Below are positions 34,140 through 38,792 of a DNA stretch of 38,792 bases, one piece after another. The position numbers and the translations under genes were made by a program. The DNA comes from Nitrospirota bacterium. Its GTDB lineage: Bacteria; Nitrospirota_A; Leptospirillia; Leptospirillales; Leptospirillaceae. The notes under the pieces were generated by a model that saw nothing but the letters and a program-made list of their open reading frames with translations, did not search any database and was not told the DNA's origin. Within the stretch, counting starts at the first letter, position 1. The number at the start of each line of letters is the position of its first letter. Location: assembly GCA_021838765.1 (NCBI GenBank), contig JAKCCY010000013.1, forward strand, positions 1-38,792, read 5' to 3'.

Positions 34140-36643
34140 CTCTCCTCCAAAAGACTTTTCAAGGCTTCCTTGAGTCCACCGGTTTCCAGAACACGCTCTT
34201 TGACAACCCGATCCTCTTCCGGAGATTTCGCGGAAAGCCAGTACTCCAGAAGACTCGGCTCAAGCCGGAGAATCATCGACTGTCCCTGCCTCGAAAAAAG
34301 AACCTCCGAAAAATCACCGGGACGGGAATCCAGTGTGGAAAGAAGTTCAATCTCCCTGGCCGTCAATCCAAACGCCAGAAGATCCTCTTCCTTGCTCGAG
34401 ACCGGAAAGATCCATTTCCAGGAAGTGTTGTTTAAAATGCCGGCGGAAAGATCCTCTCCCAGAAAATCCTCCGGAGACTGACTGATGGCAATCACCCCGC
34501 CACCATATTTGCGGACGGTCCGGTACAGATGGGAGAGGAACGAGGTTCCCCGGAGATGGGCCAGAATGCGATGGGCTTCATCAAAGACCAGAAAAAGCCG
34601 CTTTTCTCCGGAACCGGAAAGAAGCCTCCAGAGGGACAGGCCGGCAATATAGGCAAACACAACAGCCTTGAGTGGCTCATGATGCTCAAGACCTGAAAGG
34701 TCGAAGGCCAAGAGGCGCCCGGAGGTGGATATGCCTTCTCCGCTGTTCAGCAATGGACCATACATTCCGCCGACCCACGACTCCAGGATTTTCCCCATGC
34801 GATAACCGGTCTCCTCATCCTCCCTGTCCCTTCCCCTGAACCGGAAAAGCTCCCGGACAAGATGCGAAAGGACCGGACGGACATCATCTCCGGGGAGTTG
34901 GTCATAGACCTCCTCAAGGCAAAGCGTCAGGATTCTTCGATGGAGGCTTGTCACCTCCATCGAAGAGGCCAGGAATGTCTCCACAACACCGCATAAAAAA
35001 CCCAAAAGGTCGGGATCATATTCCCTTGGGGGCCCAACGGACATCATAATGAAGTGACGGGTTGGAAACGGATTCAGGGAGTATTGTCCGCTCAGATCGA
35101 TCCGGACATAATCTCCCTCGAAATACTCGCAATGCCTTTCAAAATCCCCACCATTTTCCACGACAATGACCTGATGTTCCCCGGAGTGGACCAAAAACTG
35201 CCCGACCAGCATCTTGATGGCAAAGGATTTCCCCCCGCCGGACCGGCCGACGACCAGTCCATTGTGGTTTGGGTCCTGGGGCCGCCAGAAGTTGAGCCCG
35301 GCGCACTCCGAAAGATGATTTTTTCCCCAGAACCATGGATCGGGATCGCACACGGACCCATCCCATACAGGAAACAATCTCGAAAACTCCCGGGAAAGGA
35401 GACCCTCCCACCGATCATTGGCATCCCCTTCCAGCGGCAAGCCTGAAAGGAAAAGGGGCCACTGCCGATAGGGATCAACTCCAGCCATCGCCCCATTCAT
35501 GGCGGCAAAGCACTGGGTGATCTGCTCTCCTCTGGAAACCGCCTCCGCTTCGTCCCGGGACCAGACCCCGATGCACATGTTGATCACAAGCGGTACCCTC
35601 GATTCGGCAGGTCCGTCGAAGGATCTGGTGAGAAACTCCTCCGCAGACGAAATGTCCGATTCAATCCGATACGATCGTCCGGGCAGGATATAGGTCAGGA
35701 ACCGATTGATCGTCGCATCGGACTGAACCTTCTTCGCCAGTTTCTCATGGGCGGGTTTCCAGATATTCATGACCAGGTCATGGGAAAAGTCCAGATCGAA
35801 AAGAAGAGGAGAAAGGGTTTCCCGATCCACTTCAAACGGGAGAAGCCTCAATGCGTGCATTTTCCCCGACATCCTGAGACCGGATGGATCAACGGCAATG
35901 ATTCCGTCCTCTTTTTCCCAAAAGGTCGTCTGGCTGATCCTTTCGCGGAGAGTGGAATGACGGGAATCAGAAAGCAGTTGATCGGGAAGCCCCCCCTTAT
36001 AGAGGGGATTGGCCAGGGTAAAAAGATAGCGGGCCAGTTCATCCCCCATCATCCGCCTTCCCAAAAGACCACACCCCGGGAGCATGGCTTCCACAAGAGC
36101 TCCTGCCTTCCTGAGAGATGAGGCAGTCTTCCCGTACTTGCCTATGAGATCGCCCCCAAACATGGAAGAGATCTGCCGGATCGGGTGCCATGAAGGAGCA
36201 AGAAGCTTTTTGGTCTCTTCTCCATAAATGACAAGTGATAAAAAAAGCTCCCTTTTTCTGAGGAATCGAATGGAGGCGTCCCTGATCCTCTCCTCGATGA
36301 ACATTCTATTTTCAGAAGACGATTGATCCTCCCTTCCTTTCAAAAGGGTCGATCCCCATGGCGGCATGAGTTCAGGATTTTCTTGAGGGATTCCGGATTG
36401 TTGGCGAATGCGAAGCTGAAGTCCCATTCCCGAGGGAAGGTGGTGCGCCAAGTTTTCAATTCCCCGGTAAACCTGAAAAACCTCGGGGTCCGATTTCATG
36501 AAAATATCCGCACCGGATAAAGCCCATGTCAGGGATCCCCGTCCGGAAACGCCCAAAAGGATATCCTGATCGATTGTCAAAAGATCAAAGGAGGACGAAA
36601 CAGGATGACCTGTTCCCTTGAGCTGTCTGTGAGAATTCCTCAT
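34136..36643 (-). CDS. VirB4/TraC/TrbE-type secretion ATPase
   Basis: 835 residues, normal for VirB4. The C-terminal half holds the RecA-like motor: Walker A GRSGGGKSFAIKML (encoded near 35210-35250) and Walker B LFLVFDEAHRILAHLRG (near 34560-34600), followed by the conserved GGGVIAISQSPEDFL segment. The N-terminal half is the usual TraC-like/CagE domain. It energises pilus biogenesis and substrate transfer at the inner membrane. It is the only type IV-specific ATPase in the operon. The ATG overlaps the VirB3-like stop (ATGA). Confidence 0.95.
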   Translation of the reverse strand: MRNSHRQLKGTGHPVSSSFDLLTIDQDILLGVSGRGSLTWALSGADIFMKSDPEVFQVYRGIENLAHHLPSGMGLQLRIRQQSGIPQENPELMPPWGSTLLKGREDQSSSENRMFIEERIRDASIRFLRKRELFLSLVIYGEETKKLLAPSWHPIRQISSMFGGDLIGKYGKTASSLRKAGALVEAMLPGCGLLGRRMMGDELARYLFTLANPLYKGGLPDQLLSDSRHSTLRERISQTTFWEKEDGIIAVDPSGLRMSGKMHALRLLPFEVDRETLSPLLFDLDFSHDLVMNIWKPAHEKLAKKVQSDATINRFLTYILPGRSYRIESDISSAEEFLTRSFDGPAESRVPLVINMCIGVWSRDEAEAVSRGEQITQCFAAMNGAMAGVDPYRQWPLFLSGLPLEGDANDRWEGLLSREFSRLFPVWDGSVCDPDPWFWGKNHLSECAGLNFWRPQDPNHNGLVVGRSGGGKSFAIKMLVGQFLVHSGEHQVIVVENGGDFERHCEYFEGDYVRIDLSGQYSLNPFPTRHFIMMSVGPPREYDPDLLGFLCGVVETFLASSMEVTSLHRRILTLCLEEVYDQLPGDDVRPVLSHLVRELFRFRGRDREDEETGYRMGKILESWVGGMYGPLLNSGEGISTSGRLLAFDLSGLEHHEPLKAVVFAYIAGLSLWRLLSGSGEKRLFLVFDEAHRILAHLRGTSFLSHLYRTVRKYGGGVIAISQSPEDFLGEDLSAGILNNTSWKWIFPVSSKEEDLLAFGLTAREIELLSTLDSRPGDFSEVLFSRQGQSMILRLEPSLLEYWLSAKSPEEDRVVKERVLETGGLKEALKSLLEER

Positions 36644-36999
36644 TTCGATGGAATCTCCGGGAGTGGCTCTTCTCTTTCAGACACACCCTCTTCTCTTCTC
36701 AGGATCGCCTGCGAGCTTTCCAGAATCACGGATCGAAAAGGGTCCGGGAGAGCGGGCAAATGCGCTTTTTCCGAAAAGAAAAAAAAGGTCATTCCCCGGA
36801 GGGTACCCTCTCCATAACCCCGAAGATGAAGGATCAGTCCAAAAGAGAGAATAAAGAAAATCAGGACGAGAAAAAAATCCAGATGAAGAACGAATCCCAG
36901 AAAAAGTGGTCCGATAAAAACCAGCAGATCTTGCGGCAACAGCAATCTCCCCAGAGAAGGTGAAGACAGTAGACTGCGGGAAATACGGACAGGATCCAC
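36640..36999 (-). CDS. VirB3-like inner-membrane protein
   Basis: A small protein with two adjacent hydrophobic helices (LLVFIGPLFLGFVLHLDFF and LVLIFFILSFGLILHL), followed by a cytoplasmic tail of about 60 residues. This is the VirB3/TrbD arrangement, directly upstream of VirB4 as is usual. GTG 36999 is proposed as the start because it overlaps the pilin stop by one base (TAGTG), like other junctions of this operon. An ATG at 37032 would give 130 residues but lacks a ribosome binding site. Length 119 residues fits VirB3. Confidence 0.75.
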   Translation of the reverse strand: MDPVRISRSLLSSPSLGRLLLPQDLLVFIGPLFLGFVLHLDFFLVLIFFILSFGLILHLRGYGEGTLRGMTFFFFSEKAHLPALPDPFRSVILESSQAILRREEGVSEREEPLPEIPSK

Positions 37000-37268
37000 T
37001 AAAAACCCGACCAATTGGTCAACGTTTCCCATATGGACTTGGACATCAGCATCAAGGAACCGCCGGCAATGGTCATCACTCCCTGCCGGATGCCGTCCGC
37101 GTCATGACTTTTCATGGCGAAACCCGCTTTCGCCATTCCAAGAACAAATAAAAAACTGCCAAGACCATAGACAACAAAATTGGCGACGCTGTTCGCAAAT
37201 GCGGTGATCTGGGAATTTTCACCATAGTTTCCGACAAACAGATTGACCAATAAAGCGTGGGGAACCAT
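36999..37268 (-). CDS. VirB2-like pilin subunit
   Basis: 89 residues from ATG 37268, chosen for the excellent AAGGAGG five bases upstream; the upstream frame to 37427 is non-coding. Two hydrophobic helices (NFVVYGLGSFLFVLGMAKAGFAM and GVMTIAGGSLMLMS-type) flank a short polar loop HDADGIRQ, as in VirB2/TrbC pilins. A cleavable signal peptide is not obvious, and the N-terminal MVPHALLVNLFVG is only weakly hydrophobic. First gene of the operon, consistent with VirB2 in most systems. A hairpin touches the ribosome binding site. Confidence 0.75.
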   Translation of the reverse strand: MVPHALLVNLFVGNYGENSQITAFANSVANFVVYGLGSFLFVLGMAKAGFAMKSHDADGIRQGVMTIAGGSLMLMSKSIWETLTNWSGF

Positions 37269-37280
37269 TCGAACCTCCTT

Positions 37281-37301
37281 CTTTTGTTTTCCAAACAAAA
37301 G
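37281..37301 (-). promoter_or_regulatory. Hairpin abutting the ribosome binding site of the pilin gene
   Basis: A perfect 9-bp inverted repeat (CTTTTGTTT and AAACAAAAG) with a three-base loop ends directly before the AAGGAGG of the VirB2-like gene. In the mRNA it would fold immediately 5' of the ribosome binding site. The remaining gap to 37611 is AT-rich near the operon and holds no gene; an operon promoter is expected between 37310 and 37440 but no single match stands out. Confidence 0.6.
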
Positions 37302-37475
37302 CAAGGAGCATGCCAAATAAAAGATACCGTTCACAAAAAACTTTATGATGATTTCAAATACTCTTAGACAAAAACATAAAAGATCTTCAATGAAGAAACG
37401 GGCCAAAAAAGAGGAGCCACGTTCCAAAACTTATTTTTACCAATATGGGACATCATGTTATGGAAATGCCTGTTT

Positions 37476-37494
37476 TTCTTGTTGATAACAAGAA
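37476..37494. promoter_or_regulatory. Perfect 19-bp palindrome in the divergent intergenic region
   Basis: TTCTTGTT-GAT-AACAAGAA: two exact 8-base arms and a 3-base centre, located between the secretion operon and the dehydrogenase gene. Shape and place suggest a repressor or activator site for one or both transcripts. Confidence 0.55.
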
Positions 37495-37611
37495 TCATTA
37501 TCCTTCACAAACGGGAGCCACGACAGGCCCGAAGGATGGAACAGGAAGTCCTCTTGGGCTAGAATAAATCGATCCATTTTTAGAAAACCTTAATCCGTCA
37601 GGAGGTTCAAG

Positions 37612-38583
37612 ATGAACCCGGAGTTGCCGATCATGGCCCCCAAAAACGAAATTCCCGGGATTTCTGCGGAGTATCCCATCCCTCACCTTCAAGAAAGACA
37701 AAAACAACCGGATACTCCGCTTTTGGGGTGGATCGGATTTGGAAGCATGGGGTGGGCAATGTCCGGAAGACTCCTTGATGCGGGCATGAACCTGACCGGA
37801 TACAACAGGGACAGCACCAAAGTTCCCGTCAACAAAAGACTGAAAGTCGCAAAAACCCCCGGTGATGTATCAAGGGATGCCCGAATCCTGTTCATGATGC
37901 TGACAGATGGCCATGCAACACATTCCGTCCTTTCAGGCGAAACCGGAATTCTCTCCCGACTGTCTCCCGGGACGATCGTCGTCAACATGTCAACCATCTC
38001 CCCGAAGGAAGCCGAAAAAGAAGCACAAATAGTCGAAGACGCAGGAGGCATTTATCTGGACATCCCTGTTTCCGGATCGGTTGTTCCCGCCCAGAACGGA
38101 CAGTTGCTTCTTCTGGCGGGGGGGCCGGAGAAAGAACTTGCAGAACTTGCCCCCATCCTCTCCATTCTTGGAAAGGAAACGCTTCATCTTGGAGACGTCG
38201 GCGCCGGAATGACGGGAAAACTGATCATCAATACCCTTCTTGCCGCACAGATGGAATCCTTGGCCCAGACGGTTTCTCTTGGGGAAGATCTGGGGTTCTC
38301 AAGGGAGAGGATTCTCGACCTTGTCTTCAAAAGCCCTTTATCCTGCGCCTTCTATCAGTTAAAAAAGGAGAACCTCACCAAAAGGGACTATCCCAAAGCC
38401 TTTTCTGTCGCTCTGATGGAGAAGGATCTCGCCCTCGCACAAAAAGAGTGTTTGGAGCGTTCCATCTCCTCAACCTTTGCAACAGAGCTTCGAGGTCCCT
38501 TCCAAAAAGCTCTGGAGCAGGGATTCGGTGATCAGGATCTATCCGCTGTTTTTGAGGTCTTTCGAGGCCGGAACCCGTCATGA
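37612..38583 (+). CDS. Beta-hydroxyacid dehydrogenase family NAD(P)-dependent oxidoreductase
   Basis: 323 residues; ATG 37612 has AGGAGG six bases upstream. After a 35-residue extension, the Rossmann motif GFGSMG (42-47) and YNRD (N65, R66, a feature often linked to NADP preference) are seen. The family segment [16 protein letters not shown] carries the substrate-binding Ser. [14 protein letters not shown] contains the catalytic Lys (K203). This matches 3-hydroxyisobutyrate dehydrogenase, glyoxylate/succinic semialdehyde reductase and GLYR1-type enzymes; the substrate is not determinable. The stop overlaps the start of an ABC ATPase gene as ATGA, so the two are co-translated. Confidence 0.9.
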   Translation: MNPELPIMAPKNEIPGISAEYPIPHLQERQKQPDTPLLGWIGFGSMGWAMSGRLLDAGMNLTGYNRDSTKVPVNKRLKVAKTPGDVSRDARILFMMLTDGHATHSVLSGETGILSRLSPGTIVVNMSTISPKEAEKEAQIVEDAGGIYLDIPVSGSVVPAQNGQLLLLAGGPEKELAELAPILSILGKETLHLGDVGAGMTGKLIINTLLAAQMESLAQTVSLGEDLGFSRERILDLVFKSPLSCAFYQLKKENLTKRDYPKAFSVALMEKDLALAQKECLERSISSTFATELRGPFQKALEQGFGDQDLSAVFEVFRGRNPS

Positions 38584-38792
38584 AAGCTCTCCTTGCACCC
38601 CCTGATCCGACAGGCTTGAAGGTGATCGCAACGAATGTCGTCAAACACTATGGAGAGTCCGATCCATCCCGTCCCCCCGTTATCCGGGGCCTCTCTCTTT
38701 CCATCACCGAGGGGGAATGGGTCGCACTGATGGGAGACTCCGGTTCCGGAAAATCCACCCTGCTGAATCTTCTGGCAGGCATCGACACTCCC
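38580..38792 (+). CDS. ABC transporter ATP-binding protein, LolD/MacB-type (runs off the right edge)
   Basis: The first 71 codons. The start ATG overlaps the dehydrogenase stop (ATGA). The segment [19 protein letters not shown] and the Walker [10 protein letters not shown] followed by [11 protein letters not shown] are characteristic of the LolD/MacB/FtsE-like branch, which acts in lipoprotein release, macrolide efflux or related envelope processes. An N-terminal extension of about 15 residues precedes the usual start of the domain. Signature and Walker B motifs lie beyond the window, so which subgroup it belongs to is open. Confidence 0.9.
   Translation, partial: MKALLAPPDPTGLKVIATNVVKHYGESDPSRPPVIRGLSLSITEGEWVALMGDSGSGKSTLLNLLAGIDTP

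Noticed and set aside
28724..37268. A complete conjugation system
   Set aside because: No relaxase, coupling protein or origin of transfer is visible in the window, so only a secretion apparatus is claimed.
37470..37500. The palindrome as a transcription terminator
   Set aside because: No T-run follows the stem on either strand in the right orientation, and it does not follow a gene end.

Overview
The window looks like a chromosomal segment of a Gram-negative bacterium of moderate GC content. Outer-membrane-style lipoproteins, a periplasmic MltD-type transglycosylase, a ferredoxin-dependent siroheme reductase, a soluble acyl-ACP desaturase and a compact type IV secretion operon are all present. 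From gene mix and style my best guess is an acidophilic Nitrospirota, Leptospirillum-like. That is recollection-based inference; no rRNA gene is present to confirm it. No tRNA, rRNA, CRISPR array or complete insertion sequence was recognised.

1-9.4 kb: a truncated exported-protein gene; a membrane-anchored protein with a degenerate GGDEF domain; a HAMP-containing class III nucleotide cyclase with unusual substrate-site residues; a TPR-like lipoprotein; and a DsbA-like protein with one cysteine. Convergent to these is purE-purK (purine synthesis). Divergent from purE is a NuoF-like flavoprotein gene, followed by a thioredoxin-like [2Fe-2S] protein and a membrane-anchored TPR protein.

9.4-18.4 kb: mltD with its own promoter and terminator; a soluble chemotaxis receptor with a good promoter; a Crp/Fnr regulator with a CRP-sized palindrome upstream; a 44-residue membrane protein; glycogen synthase; an acyl-ACP desaturase; a small membrane protein; and a nitrite/sulfite reductase whose promoter overlaps an operator-like palindrome.

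18.4-28.5 kb: two large Ser/Thr/Asn-rich lipoproteins, a Xer tyrosine recombinase, a HemW-like radical SAM protein whose 3' half is densely studded with GTAC, a coiled-coil/winged-helix protein, about 0.56 kb without a convincing gene, a long SEC-C protein and an Rpn-family nuclease with a tetrapeptide repeat tail.

28.7-37.3 kb: the most notable unit, a minus-strand operon of nine genes. Eight encode a reduced type IV secretion apparatus, in the order VirB2-like pilin, VirB3, VirB4 ATPase, VirB5-position secreted protein, VirB6, VirB8, VirB9, VirB10. The ninth is a MoxR/RavA-type AAA+ ATPase. Every junction is a 1- or 4-nt stop/start overlap, if GTG 36999 is accepted as the virB3 start. No VirB1, VirB7, VirB11, VirD4 or relaxase is visible, so the MoxR protein sits where a VirB11-type motor might be expected. 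A hairpin abuts the pilin gene's ribosome binding site, and a perfect 19-bp palindrome lies in the divergent intergenic region.

37.6-38.8 kb: a beta-hydroxyacid dehydrogenase gene overlapping, by ATGA, the start of a LolD/MacB-type ABC ATPase gene that runs off the window.
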